A model generated the notes under the pieces. It ran no database searches, was not told the DNA's origin, and worked only from the letters and a program-made list of their open reading frames with translations. The translations under genes were made by a program, and so were the position numbers. A stretch of DNA of 64,000 bases from Mimachlamys varia (taxonomy: Eukaryota > Mollusca > Bivalvia > Pectinida > Pectinidae). The stretch's first letter is position 1. The number at the start of each line of letters is the position of its first letter. Positions 36,006 to 48,515 of the stretch are shown here, one piece after another. The DNA is taken from positions 62,557,686-62,621,685 of the forward strand of contig OX392529.1 of the NCBI GenBank assembly GCA_947623455.1, in the 5' to 3' direction.

Positions 36006-36639
36006 AACCAAAATAAAAAAACAAAACCAAAAAACAAAACCATACAGAACGACAACCACCAAGAAGATGGCAACCATGACCACCTCCACGTGAAAGAAGG
36101 GAGACAACCCCAAACAGTATCACCAGGAGAGATGAACCCTACCAAGACCACGAGGAACCATGACCGCCAATGTGACGATGTAGAACTATTCAGAATGACC
36201 ATCCCAGACCATAATGGACAATATTAAAATTCGTCAAAAAATTGAAATATTTCCTTGTTGTTTTTATGAAACACAATTGTCATATAATCTACAGACAACA
36301 CGAATGATAAAAACTTACAAATCATACAACAAACTATAAACACTATTCCCCGAGGCATACTGCATGTAGAGTTAAACCAAATTTATCATACAGTATAACT
36401 TGGCCAAACTGGTCCCTGTCTAATCAGAAACCCTGTCTATTCTGACCATACTGTTTGGTCCCGGCACTTCCCTTTATAAACCAGACACCTGTGTAAACTG
36501 GTCAAACATTTTGGTCCCAGTGACTTATAGTTTAAACAGGTTATACTGTATTCACCCATTATCATCAGATGGTCAACTGGTAAGTCATCCTTCCTTCATC
36601 TGTAAAAATGTAAGTTATATTTTTTGGGCTATTTCAACA

Positions 36640-39600
36640 TCACCATCATTCACATTCTCATCATCCTATCCTCATCCACATCTGCATTTTCATCCGCCTC
36701 CACATCATCCACATCTTTATCCTCATCATCCTCATTCTAATCATCAACATTATCATCCTCTCAAATTTCTATCCTTATTCACATCATTATAATCTACATC
36801 CTCCACAATCATCTTCCTCATCGTCATAATACTCGTCCACATCATCATCAACATCCACATCCTCGCCATTCTCATCCTCATCCACATCATCATCCTCAAA
36901 ATTTTCAACATCTTCAACATCCTCATCATCCTCATCCACATTCTCGCTATTCTTATCCTCTTCCACATCAACCTCAACCTCACCATTTTCATCAACATCC
37001 TCACCATCCACATCATCATTGTCATCCTCAAAATTCTCATCATCATCATCCTCACCATTCTTATCCTCATTTACAACATCCTTGCCATTCTCATCAACAT
37101 CCTCATCCTAGTCAACATTTTCATCCTCATCAACATCCACATCCTCACTACCTCATCCACATCATCATCCTCAAAATTCTCATCCACATCCACAACATCC
37201 TTCGCCATTCTCATCATCCTCATCCTCATCAACATCCACATCATTGTCATCAACATCTTCATCAACATCCTCACCATTCTCATCAACATCTTATCCACAT
37301 CCTCATCCTCATCTTCACCATCCACATCCTCATCCACATCCTCGCCATTCTCATCCTCATCCACATCATCCTCAAAATTCTCATCCACATCCTCATCATC
37401 ATCCTCATTAACATCCTCATCCTCACCATCAACATCCACATCCTTGCCATTCTTATCCTCATCCACAACATCCTTTGCCATTCTCATCCTCATCCTCATC
37501 CTTATCAACATCCACATCATCCTCACCATCAATATCCTCATCCCCACAATTCTAATCATCACCATCCTCACAACTCTCATCAACATCCTCATCCACATCG
37601 TCCTCATCAACATCCTCATCCACATCATCCTCATCAACATCCACATCCTCGCCACCTCCTTTCAAGGTCATAGGGGTCACACATGCAAACAACTTCTGAA
37701 ATACAATCAGGTCTTCATCAACATCGTCATCCTCACCATTCTCATCAACATCCTCATCCACATCATCCTCATCAACATCATAATCAACATCCTCGCCATT
37801 CTTATCCTCATCCACAACATCCTTATCCTCACAATCCTCATTAACATCCTCCTCCTCACCATCATTATCAACATCCCCATCCTCATCATCCTCATCCACA
37901 TCCTCGCCATTCTTATCCTCATCCACATCAACCTCAACCTCACCATTTTCATCGACATCCTCACCATCCACATCATCATTGTCATCCTCAAAATTCTCAT
38001 CAACATCCTCATCCACATCATCTTCATCAACATCCTCCTAATCATCATCATCATCAACATCCACATCATCGCCATTCTTATCCTCATCTTCAACATCCTC
38101 ATCATTCTCATCAACATCCTCATCCTCATAAACATTTTCATCCTCATCAACATCCTCATCCTCATCAACATCCACATCCTCGACATCCTCATCATCCACA
38201 TCTCATCACCAATCTCATCAACATCCTCATCCTCAACATCCATGTCCTCGCCATAATAATCATCATCCTCATCAACATCCTCATCACCAACATCCACATC
38301 CTCGCCATTCTTATCCTCATCCACAACATCCTCAACATTCTCATCAACATCCACATCCTAGCCATTCTCATTCTCATCAACATCACCATTCTCATCAACA
38401 TCCTCATCCTCACCATCCTCATCCACATCATCAACCTCAACATCCTCATCCTCACCATTTTCATCAACATCCTCACCATCCACATCATTATCGTCATCCT
38501 CAAAATTCTCATCCTCATCATCTTCACCACTCTCATCAACATCCACATCCTCACCATCATCATCAACATCCTCGCCATTCTTATCATTATCCACATCATC
38601 ATCATCAACATACACAACATCCTCATCAACATCCATATCCTTGCCATTCTCATCAATATTCTCATCCTTGCCATTCTTATCAACATGCTCATCCTTACCA
38701 TCCTCATCAACATCATCATCATCACCATCCTCATCAACATCCTTTTCATCCTCACCATTTTCATCAACATCCACATACTTGCCATTCTTATCCTCATCCT
38801 CATCAACATCTTCATTATCCACATCCTCCTCCCCATCCACATCATCGACCATATCTTCGTCATCTTCTTCCTCATCCTCCACATCATTCTCATTATCCAC
38901 AGCCTCCTTACCCTCGTACACATCCAACTCATCTGCATCATCCCCGTCCTCCTCATCCACATCATCCTCTTCCATACATCTTCCTCCTCTATATCATCCT
39001 CATAATTATCAACATCCTTCTCCTCTGTCCACACCATCATCCGCATCCTCATCACCCTTATCATTTACATTCTTACCATCCACATCCACCTCATCATCAT
39101 CATACTACACATCCTCATCCTCATCGTTGTCCCCATCATCCTAATTATCCTCACCCTCATACACACCCTCCAAATCATCTACATTTCCACAATATCATTC
39201 TAATCCTCATCATCCTCACCCACATTCCTTCAATTCATCATCATCATCCACATTCCTTCAATTCATCATCATCATCCACATTCATATCATCTTCCTTTAC
39301 ATTATCACCCAACTCAACATCATCATCTACATTATCATCCTCATTATTATCCACATCATCCTCAAATTCCGCACCATCCTCGTCCACATCATCTTTATCC
39401 TCATCAACATATCGAAACTCTTATCCTCACCATCTTCATCATCCACATCATAGCTCTCCTCCTTCCTCCTTTTCATCCTCAGCCTCCACATCATCTGCAT
39501 TCCTATCTACATCCTCATTCTCATCCACTACTCATCATCATCCACATCACCATCCGCCTTATGCACATCATCTGCATTCTCCTTGTAGTCCTCTTCCGTC

Positions 39601-39790
39601 ACATCATCCCTACTTTCATTTTCCACATCCTCCTCACCCTCGTACACATCTTTCTTAACATTGTCAGTCTTCTCCCCATCCTCATTCTTATCAACATCCT
39701 CCTCATCATCCACATCCTCCTCACAATCTTCATCATCCACATCCACATCATCTTCCTCCTTCACATTCACATCATCCTTATCTTATGTCA
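36640..39790 (-). repeat. 3.1-kb CAT/CCTCAT-type array with strong strand asymmetry
   Basis: The + strand is almost all C, A and T: CATCCTCATCAACATCCACA, CTCGCCATTCTTATCCTC and similar phrases repeat with a mostly three-base phase. The minus strand therefore reads as Asp/Glu/Val-rich peptides (DVDEDVDENGED) in one frame and Met/Arg or Met/Trp-rich in another; the + strand gives Ile/Leu or Ser/Thr-rich peptides. No frame spans the array, the acidic frame shifts between blocks, and no start context, signal peptide or splice context was seen. A block holding TCAACCTCAACCTCACCATT recurs about 955 bases later (about 36947-37046 and 37902-38001). An unrelated ~65-base insert lies at about 37657-37722. 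Confidence 0.85.
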
Positions 39791-39799
39791 TGGTGCAGC

Positions 39800-40325
39800 C
39801 TTCTTCATCATTTTCTCTTATTAAACAAGAACCAAAAGGTCTGAGCCCATGTCATTCTCGATATCATCCTTTTTCCTTAAAGACAGTCTGATTCGACAAC
39901 ATTTTCTACATAATGCCTATATTTTGCAATTGTTGCGCAAAATGTCGATATAACTCAATAAATGTTGAATATTATAGCTTTTCAAATACCAAACCAAATT
40001 TTAGAGGAACTGGAGAAAACACAAAAACGTTCTGACATTTTCTACATCATGCCCGAAATTGCGTCCCAAAGGGCCATAACTCTAGTAAATATTGTCGAAT
40101 CAAACTGTCTTTCAGGAAAACACAACTTCATGTCATTGTGGTTAAGCCAAGCAACTCAGCTCTGATAAGAGATATAAACGCTTTGGGGAATCCACACTCT
40201 GTCTTTACCGTTCCTTCCTTATGTCTTTTTGAAAGAAATCGAATGAAAACTGTAGGAGATCTTCGGACAAATAAAAGTTCATGACGGACCGACGGACAAC
40301 GCCATACTATTTTTGACGGACATAT
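39800..40325 (+). mobile_element. Dispersed repeat relic ending in GACGGACCGACGGAC
   Basis: Two related ~130-bp units with GACATTTTCTACAT, CCATAACTC and AATATTGTCGAATCAA precede GACGGACCGACGGACAACGC. This is the same terminal vocabulary as the other dispersed elements. Confidence 0.45.
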
Positions 40326-40940
40326 AAAAAGGTGGAACAGCCATTGTTTTAGTAAAATTGGCGCAAATAATTTACCATAGTCATTTGAGTGTTTGATACC
40401 AAGGAGTTCTCCATACTATCCGAAGTAGAGCGGCAAGACTCGCATTGAACAAAGACCAATATATTACGTCGTAAGTAATTCACGTGAATGGATGTATTCA
40501 TAGTCTGGTGTTTGTTGTTTTCAGTTGGTATATTCATATAGAGAAGAAACAATCAGAATGTAAATATATATCATGTTACGAATATAGTATTACACATGTC
40601 ATAACACCATTGTGACGTCATACATAAATGACGTCTTTATGACGCTTTATGATTGTCTCGGAAGTGAAAATCATACAGTCAAAGTAGGAATTTCCCTTTC
40701 TTATAAAGAAATAAAGTTGAGAGTTTTGGTGTAATTTCTCATGAATATAAGTTATGTAATAAATAGAATCTTACACTTGTGTCAATGTAATATGGAATTT
40801 ATTAAACTCGTTAATTAATTGAATATGTTACCCGGGAACCGCCCTAAGGCTCAGGACATATTAAATTATCTAACTTGATTAATAAATTCTGTATTACATT
40901 GAGCTATCTAGGCTCAAAATAAGAGACATTGCTGAAGAAA
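40326..40940. other. No gene recognised
   Basis: AT-rich sequence with several TGACGTCAT-type CRE-like words at about 40612-40640. There is no coding or RNA gene support. Confidence 0.35.
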
Positions 40941-40945
40941 TCTAA

Positions 40946-41160
40946 TTGGGCAGGCTGAGATGGCTCGGACACGTTGAGCACAGCACAAGCTGGATCTCGC
41001 AGGTCAGATATATGAACATTGCAGCACCAAAGCTACCTTGGGATGAACTTGTGAAGCGTGAACGTGCAGCCCTGAGCATGGACTCTACGAACCAACTCAC
41101 TGGATCACCAGGTGTGGAGAGGAAGACTTCACTCTCGACAGACTGACAGGCCACACCCTC
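40946..41160 (+). pseudogene. Fragment of non-LTR retrotransposon ORF2 C-terminal region
   Basis: The open stretch begins GRLRWLGHVEH, matching the RLRWxGHV signature that follows the reverse transcriptase domain in many non-LTR retrotransposons. Only about 66 codons remain; no RT motifs lie upstream and there is no poly(A)-type tail. It is a dead fragment, unrelated in position to the remnant at 12.8-15.3 kb. Confidence 0.55.
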
Positions 41161-42902
41161 GACATGATGATCAATCCATGGCCTTTATAATCAAAACTGG
41201 TTGATGATGACTTGGCAAATCTTGATGTTGACTTTTTGGTCAGTTCGAACAAAATGACAGCAAAAATAATTTAAGTTGGTCTCAAGCCTGTTTGAATTTT
41301 GCGAAATTATGCTTAAGAAATTAAGCGAGACTTCTAATTACAGCAGCTGTGCCCGAGTCAAAGGCGACAAAATCACATTACATTGTACATAAACTACTTA
41401 TTGACAGAGGTGTGTATGTAACACAGATGGCTTTTATGTCTTTGTTATTACGTAAACGTATGGATATTAAATTTGTTTCCAAGACATCATGGAAGTAAAA
41501 CATATCATCGTGGTTTATTTTTACATTAATGATTTGTATAATGATACACCATTTGAAATCACTAAAGTCGGGTGTCGCACGTGCTGTAATGCGGTATGTG
41601 ACTGTCGGGTCATTCAGCGATAGTCGCACCGAAAGTTTACATGTTTTTGATTTTTATAACTTTACATTTTTGTGTTAAAATGGGATTATGTCATATAAAT
41701 TGTTTGAATACGTCAATATTGATGTGGAACCACAGAGTTTGTACGGGTATACGAGAGATATGAGTGGGTTTTGCGTTGTAAAATACTGTCGGCGATTATG
41801 CGCTCCATACAATAAATAATGGAATTATTATTTAATGTTGTGGTTTTTTGTCGGGGGGTGTGGTGTTGGAGGGAAGGATATTTTATCTCTTCCTGAACCA
41901 GTACATGAATGATTCTCAGTAAATATTAGATTTACTAAAGCTTCGCTCTTTTACGGCTTTGCCTTTGTCATATTACTTTAACAAATGTTCATTTGTCAGT
42001 ATTCTATCGACCATACTTTATACCAATAAAGTAGTCCACAGGCGAACCAATTAGCTGTCCTTTAAACTACTACAAAGCATTTCATTCAACAAATTACAGT
42101 ACAAATCAGCATTAGCATCAGAGTTCAGTTCATGTTTCTAACATTCCGGAAGTAGGAGTTATCGCCCTGTCTCTGTCACCAAAGTGCTTAAAAGATTAAT
42201 AAATACAAACGCTGTTAAGATATATCGCTTCAGCTTATGTTGTTTTGTTGACCTAGAAAATATGTAGCGTAGCCATTCGGCAAACCTCGGCAGATTCTGT
42301 AACCTACATCTATATGTACTAAAAATCGTTGTCATTTTAGCTTGCTTCTTAAATATAATGAATGAAAAGGTGATTTTTTTGTTCATAGCACAACTTCACT
42401 GTAAATCGTTTTTTTATCATGAAGTTGTACAAATATTTTCTGCATAGAATAACGGAGTTATTACAAAGCAAAGTTGTGATTGGTCAAAACCAAGTATCCA
42501 CCAGAGGGCATCGTAGATTTTGCCGCCTTCCTTCGTAGGCGAGAGTAAAGATACAAACTTAACAAGTCTTTGCTTAGTGCCACAAAACATTTAATTTATC
42601 ACATAAATACATCACAAATTCACAGAACATTTAATTCATCACAAATACAAACTGGACCAGACAACAACTCTGATATCTTTATACTGTTGAGGACTAATAT
42701 GGCCCCTAATTTCTCCTGACAAAAGTCCCCCCCCCCCCAAGAACTGGTCTTTTATTAAATCTGCATTTAAATTGACATTTTTGTACCCCAGAAAATACAT
42801 TTAACAATGAAAAATTCAACAATCTTTGAAAAAAATGCTTTCAACTGGCAACATTAGACGGATAACACCTGTTTTGCACGAAGACCACAACCCAGTTGCA
42901 GC
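41161..42902. other. No gene recognised
   Basis: AT-rich sequence with short unsupported frames. A C run is present near 42728-42738. Confidence 0.4.
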
Positions 42903-44606
42903 ATCCAACAAGAGGCCCAGAGGGCCTGTATCGCTCACCTGGATACATTGGTATCTAAGTAATCATGATAAAATATTTCCTTTTTGGCTCGCCCCTCAGC
43001 CCCCTAGGGGGTCAGTCCCACCATTAGTACAATTTTGAATGTTAAGGAGCTAGGGATGCAGTCTGCCAAATAAGGCTGATTTCCAATCAACGGTTATGGA
43101 GAAGAAGTCGATTAAACCAATATAGCTAAATAACCCTTTTTGGCCCCGCCCCTCAGCCCCCTAGGGGATCAGTCCCACCATTAGTACAATTTTGAATCTT
43201 GGGCACCTAGGGATGGTTCCTACCAAATAAGGTTGATTACCAATCAGTGGTTATGAAGAAAAAGTCGCTAATATCAATATAGGTAAATAATTTTTTATGG
43301 CCTTGCCCCTCAGCCCCCTAGGGGGTCAGTCCCACCATTAGTACAATTTTGAATCCTGGGCACCTAAGGATGCTTCCTGCCAAATAAGGCTGATTACCAA
43401 TCAGTGGTTATGGAGAAGAAGTTGACTAAACCAATATAGCTAAATAACCCTTTTTGGCCACGCCCCTCAGCCCCCAAGAGGATCAGTCCCACCATTAGTA
43501 CAAGTTTGAATCCTGGGCACCTAAGCATGCTTCCTGCCAAATAAGGCTGATTTCCAATCAGTGGTTATGAAGAAAAAGTCGCAAATATCAATATAAGTAC
43601 ATAATTTTTTATGGCCCCACCCCTCAGCCCCCTAGGGGGTCAGTCCCACCATTAGTACAATTTTGAATCCTAAGCACCTAGGGATACTTTCTGCCAAATA
43701 AGGCTGATTTCCAATCAGTGCTTATGGAGAAGAAGTCGCTTAAACCAATATAGCCAAATAACCCTTTTTGGCCCCGCCCCCCAGGCCCCTTGGGGGCTAG
43801 ACCCACCATCTGTAGAATTTTGAATCTCCACACCATAGTAATGCTACCAACAAAATATAAGCAATATATATTGCTCAGTTTCAGAAAAGAAGTTGTTTAT
43901 ATCAATATAGCCAAATTTACCCCCTGGCCCCACCCCCCAGGCCCCTTAGGGGTCAGACCCACTATTTGTACAATTTTGAATCCCCACCCCATAGTGATGC
44001 TACCAGCCAAATATGAGTGATATACATTGTACAGTTTCAGAAAAGAAGATGTTTTTTATCAATATAGCCAAATTGGCCACTTTTGGCCCCACCCCCCAGG
44101 CCCCTTGGGGGTCAGACCCACCATTTGTACAATTTTGAATCCTCACCCCATAGTAATGCTACCAGCCAAATATAAGCAATATACATTGCTCAGTTTCAGA
44201 AAAGAAGTTGTTTATATCAATATAGCCAAATTTACCTCTTGGCCCCAACCCCCAGGCCCCTTAGGGGTCAGACCCACCATTTGTACAATTTTGAATCCCC
44301 ACCCCATAGTGATGCTACCAGCCAAATATGAGTGATATACATTGTACAGTTTCAGAAAAGAAGATGTTTTTTATCAATATAGCCAAATTGACCCCTTTTG
44401 ACCCCGCCCCCCAGGCCCCTGGGGGGCCAGCCCAACCATTTGTACAATTTTGAGTCCCCACCCAATAGGAATGCTTCTGACCAAATTTGGTTGAATTCCA
44501 ACAAGTGGTTATTAAGAAGAAGTCAATTGTTGACGGACGGACGCCGGACGACGGACGGACGCCACGGTATGGCATAAGCTCACCCTGGTCCTTTGGACCA
44601 GGTGAG
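42903..44606 (+). mobile_element. 157-bp-core hairpin-ended element, copy 2 (about 10 cores)
   Basis: Starts AACAAG followed by the hairpin AGGCCCAGAGGGCCT, then GTATCGCTCACCTGG. Ten or so ~157-bp cores follow (CAGTCCCACCATTAGTACAA or its relative CAGACCCACCATTTGTACAA, near 43010, 43165, 43325, 43480 and onward). It ends GACGGACGGACGCCACGG, then the long hairpin AGCTCACC-TGGTCC-TTT-GGACCAGGTGAGCT near 44578-44608. The first five cores and the later cores form two subtypes. The frames inside (for example at 43790) are repeat by-products. Confidence 0.85.
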
Positions 44607-45600
44607 CTAATTAAAAGTGTGTCGCAAACCCCAGGGCCAAATCAAAAACCATGATTGTGATCATCTCTTTATGCCCAGTAATTGTATGTATAGTTTTGGG
44701 GTGGGGATCTCAACCGTGTAAAAGTTATGACTCAGGGGTCAAATTAAAAGTGTGTGGCAGACCCCAGGGCCAAATCAAAAACCATGATTGTGATCATCTC
44801 TTAATGCCCAGTAATTGTATGTATAGTTTCGGGGTGGGGATCTCGACCATTCAAAAGTTACGACTCAGTAGTCAATTTGCAAGGGTGTGGCAGACCCTTG
44901 GATCAAATATGAAATCATGATTGTGATTGTCTCTTAATGCCGAGCAATTGTATATATAGTTTTGGGGTGGGGATCTCAACTGTTTAAAAGTTATGACTCC
45001 GAAGTCAATTTACAAGGGCGTGGCAAACCCTGGGGTCAAAACATAAACCATGATTGTGATCATCTGATAATGCCCAGCAATTGTATATATAGTTTTGGGG
45101 TGGGGATCTCAACTGTTTAAAAGTTATGACTCAGGGGTCAAATTAAAAGGGTGTGGCAGACCCCAGGGCCAAATCAAAAACCATGATTGTGATCATCTCT
45201 TAATGCCCAGTAATTGTATATATAGTTTTGGGGTGGGGATCTCAACCGTTTAAAAGTTATGACTCAGGGGTCAAATTAAAAGGGTGTGGCAGACCCCAGG
45301 GCCAAATCAAAAACCATGATTGTGATTATCTCTTAATTCCTAGTAATTGTATATGTAGTTTTGGGGTGGGGATCTCAACCATTTAAAAGTTATGACTCAG
45401 GAGTCAAGTTTCAAGGGCGTGGCAGACCCTGGAGTCAAATATAAAATCATAATTGTGATTGTCTCTTAATGCCCAGCAATTGTATATATAGTTTTGGGGT
45501 GGGGATCTCAGCCGTTTAAAAGTTATGAGTCAGGAGTCAAGTTGCAAGGGCGTGGCAGACCCTGGGGTCATATCTAAATCCATGATTGTGATCGAGGTTA
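44607..45600 (+). repeat. ~132-bp tandem repeat, about 7.5 copies
   Basis: CCATGATTGTGATCATCTCT recurs near 44649, 44780, 44919, 45047, 45180, 45312, 45447 and 45580 with TTTTGGGGTGGGGATCTCAA and AAAGTTATGACTCAGG. It lies directly between two copies of the 157-bp-core element. Confidence 0.85.
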
Positions 45601-46553
45601 CCAAAACATTTGTATAAATTTGAATTCAAGCAACCTTTGGATTCTACCACTAGAATATAGATGTCATACATTGCTTAGTTTCAGGAAAGAGATCATTTAT
45701 ACCAATATTATCTAATGTGCCCCTTTTGGCCCCACCCCTCAGACCCCTCCGTGATCATAATCATATAATTTTGAATCCTAATCCCATAGTGATGATACCA
45801 GGCAAATATGAATAATATCCATTGCTTGGTTTCAGAGAAGAAGTCTTTTTTATCATTATAGCCAAATTGACTCCTTTCGGCCCCGCCCCTCAGGCCCCTG
45901 GGGGATCAGCCCCACCATTTATACAATTTTGAATCCACACCCCATGGTAATGCTACCAGGCAAATATAAGCGATATACATTACTGGGTTTCAGAGAAGAA
46001 ATCGTTTATATCAATATAGCCAAATTGACCCCTTTTGACCCCGCCCCCCAGGCCCCTTGGGGGTCAGCCCCACCATTTGTACAATTTTGAATCCCCACTC
46101 AATAGTGATGCTACCAGCCAAATATGAGCGATATATATTACTGGGTTTCAGAGAAGAAGTCGTTTATATCAATATAGCCAACTTACCCTTTTGGCCCCGC
46201 CCCCCAGGCCCCTGGGGGGTTAGCCCCACCATTTGTACAATTTTGAATCCCCAACCCATAGTAATACTACCAGCCAAATATGAGCAATATACATTGCTCG
46301 GTTTCAGAGAAGAAGTCGTTTATATCAAATAGCCAAATTGACCCCTTTTGGCCCCGCCCCCCAGGCCCCTGGGGGGTCAGCCCAACCATTTGTACAATTT
46401 TGAGTCCCCACCCCATAGGGATGCTTCTGACCAAATTTGGTCAAATTCCGATCAGTGGTTATAAAGAAGAAGTCAATTGTTGACGGACGGACGACGGACG
46501 ACGGACGCCACGGTATCGCATAAGCTCACCTTGGTCCTTTGGACCAGGTGAGC
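45601..46553 (+). mobile_element. 157-bp-core hairpin-ended element, copy 3 (about 5 cores)
   Basis: About five cores (CAGCCCCACCATTTGTACAA near 46065 and similar) end in GACGGACGACGGACGACGG and the hairpin AGCTCACCTTGGTCC/GGACCAGGTGAGCT at about 46525-46553. No AACAAGAG start is present; its left side merges with the 132-bp array, so it may be truncated or part of a composite unit with copy 2. Confidence 0.75.
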
Positions 46554-46739
46554 TAATAATATTACAAAAAATATTTGATGAAGTTTATAAATTCCAGAAA
46601 TAGTGCGACAAACGGTAGATATGACAGCGATCTTGACTTACTGTGTACAGGAGCATTTAGTATACCAAGTGTTTAAAGCTTCTAAATCTGATTAAAGCCT
46701 TTTTAAATTAGCCTTTCCTGTGTAGCACTAATGTTGTTT

Positions 46740-47320
46740 CTATAAAGTCCCAACTTTGTATTTATCTGTTCAAGTATGTATTAAATTGTCCCATTTGGTA
46801 TTTATCAGTTCAAGTTTGTATTAAATTGTCCCATGCCCCAGTGTGTATGTAATTGTCCCAGTTTGTATTAAATTGTTTCACTTTGTATTTAATTGTTCCA
46901 GTGTATTAAATTGTCCCACTCAGTATTTATTTGTTCAAGTTTGTATTTAATTGTCCCAATGTGTATTTATCTGTTCAAGTTTGTATTTAATTGTCCCAAT
47001 GTGTATTAAATTGTCCCCAGTTAGTATTTATAATTAATTGTCCCACTTTATATTATCTGTTCAAGTTTGTATTTAATTGTCCCAATGTGTATTAAATTGT
47101 CCCCAGTTAGTATTTATAATTAATTGTCCCACTTTATATTATCTTTTCAAGTTTGTATTAAATTGTCCCAGTGTGTATTAAATTGTCCCAGTTTGTATTA
47201 AATTGTCCCAGTTTTTATTAAATTGTCCCAGTTTGTATTAAATTGTCCCAGTTTTTATCAAATTGTCCTAGTTTTTATTAAATTGTCCCAGTGTGTATCA
47301 AATTTTCCCAGTTTGTAATT
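46740..47320 (+). repeat. ~20-bp tandem array (AATTGTCCCAGTTTGTATTA)
   Basis: Roughly 28 degenerate copies, with TTATCTGTTCAAGTTTGTAT variants. A ~120-bp block containing CCCCAGTTAGTATTTATAAT is duplicated (about 47010-47045 and 47098-47133). Confidence 0.85.
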
Positions 47321-47734
47321 CACTGTGTTGGTTGTATTGGTGAGGTGTAATCAGGAGACAGGATGTCAGATCGGGCTGTTGTGTCCTATGAATAGCCATA
47401 TGGTTTTATATACATACCAGGTTATAACCCCCCCCCCCCTCCAGCCTCCATGGATACCAGCAGTTTTACATAAGAGCTGCTGTTTGAGTTGCCGGGTGTT
47501 CAATGGTATAAATAAGTAGACAAAAGTCAATATGATATGTGTTAGTTGTAGAATGCTGAAGAATCTGTCAGACCAGTTTCCATCAACCTATGAAAAAAGA
47601 TTGTCTATAACCAAACAAATATTAAAGGGGGACAAAATATGGAAATCCACAATTATCGAGGGAATATTATAATGTTTTCATAGCCTTCTTCATTGATCAA
47701 AGAATTAAAATTAATGAGAAAATGACTGATAAGT
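47321..47734. other. No gene recognised
   Basis: A C run (about 47428-47438) and AT-rich sequence only. Confidence 0.4.
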
Positions 47735-48515
47735 ATATAATGACCATGTCTCCGAGACATACAGTTAGTGACCAATGTCTCAGTGACATGTCTCCGAGAC
47801 GTATAATTAGTGACCAATGTCTCCGAGACGTATAGTTAGTGACCATGTCTCAGAGACATATAGTCAGTGACATATCTCCGAGACATATAGTCAGTGACAT
47901 GTCTCCGAGACATATAGTCAGTGACATGTCTCCGAGACGTATAGTTAGTGACCCTGTCTCAGTGACATGTCTCAGAGACATATAGTTAGTGACATGTCTC
48001 CGAGACGTACAGTTAGTGACATGTCTCCGGGACATGTCTCCGGGACATATACCGGTAATTAGTGACCATGTCTCAGTGACATGTCTCAGAGACATATAGT
48101 TAATGACCATGTCTCAGTGACATGTCTCCGAGACATATAGCTAGTGACATGTCTTCGAGACATATAGCTAGTGACATGTCTCCGAGACATATAGTTAGTG
48201 ACCCTGTCTCAGTGACATGTCTCAGAGACATATAGTTAGTGACCCTGTCTCAGTGACATGTCTCAGAGACATATAGTTAGTGACCATATCTCAGTGACAT
48301 GTCTACGAGACATATAGCTAGTGACATGTCTCAGTGACATGTCTCCGAGACGTACAATCAGTGACATGTCTCCGAGACATATAGCTAGTGACATGTCTCA
48401 GTGACATGTCTTCGAGACATAAAGTTAGTGACCATGTCTCAGTGACATGTCTCCGAGACGTACAATCAGTGACATGTCTCAGAGACGTATAGTTAGTGAC
48501 CATGTTTCAGATGTA
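47735..48515 (+). repeat. Tandem array of short inverted repeats (GTCTCNGAGAC)
   Basis: The units ATGTCTCCGAGACATATAGT and TAGTGACATG, with inserted GACCATGTCTCAGTGACATG, occur about 30 times over 780 bases. Both GTCTC-C-GAGAC and TGTC-TCAGT-GACA are self-complementary, so each unit can form a small hairpin. Confidence 0.9.

Larger units (their letters stand above)
18400..36230 (+). ncRNA. Candidate multi-exon spliced transcript, probably long non-coding RNA
   Basis: Short, GC-richer segments with good acceptor and donor signals line up on the + strand: first exon ending 18495 (GTAAGT donor), 20936-20976 (GTATGT), 21234-21286 (GTAAAT), 26890-27352 (GTAAAT), 27726-28083 (GTAATT), 28271-28344 (GTAAAT), 29943-30052 (GTGAGC), 31644 or 31647-31704 (GTATGA), 34633-35104 (GTAAGT) and a last exon from 36006. 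Most acceptors follow a pyrimidine-rich tract. Translating the first joined exons in all three frames meets stops quickly, so a protein is unlikely. The last exon is open for 74 codons, ending in TAA at about 36225, which may be chance. The start and poly(A) site are not identified. Chance splice-like signals in 18 kb remain possible, and some exons could be skipped or wrong. Confidence 0.35.

Noticed and set aside
36006..36227. Last candidate exon as a coding exon (open for 74 codons)
   Set aside because: The composition is low-complexity Asn/Lys/His-rich and the preceding exons contain stops, so coding is not supported.
36753..39144. Long acidic, Met/Arg, Ile/Leu and Ser-rich frames
   Set aside because: All come from one three-base-phased array that is open on both strands; the acidic frame shifts between blocks and has no start or splice context. 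Kept only as a finding.
40946..41146. Small gene starting MGRLRWLGHV
   Set aside because: It matches the tail of retrotransposon ORF2 and is annotated as a dead fragment.
43790..46483. Frames with repeated GVRPTICTILNPHPIVMLPAKY
   Set aside because: By-products of the 157-bp cores of a mobile element.
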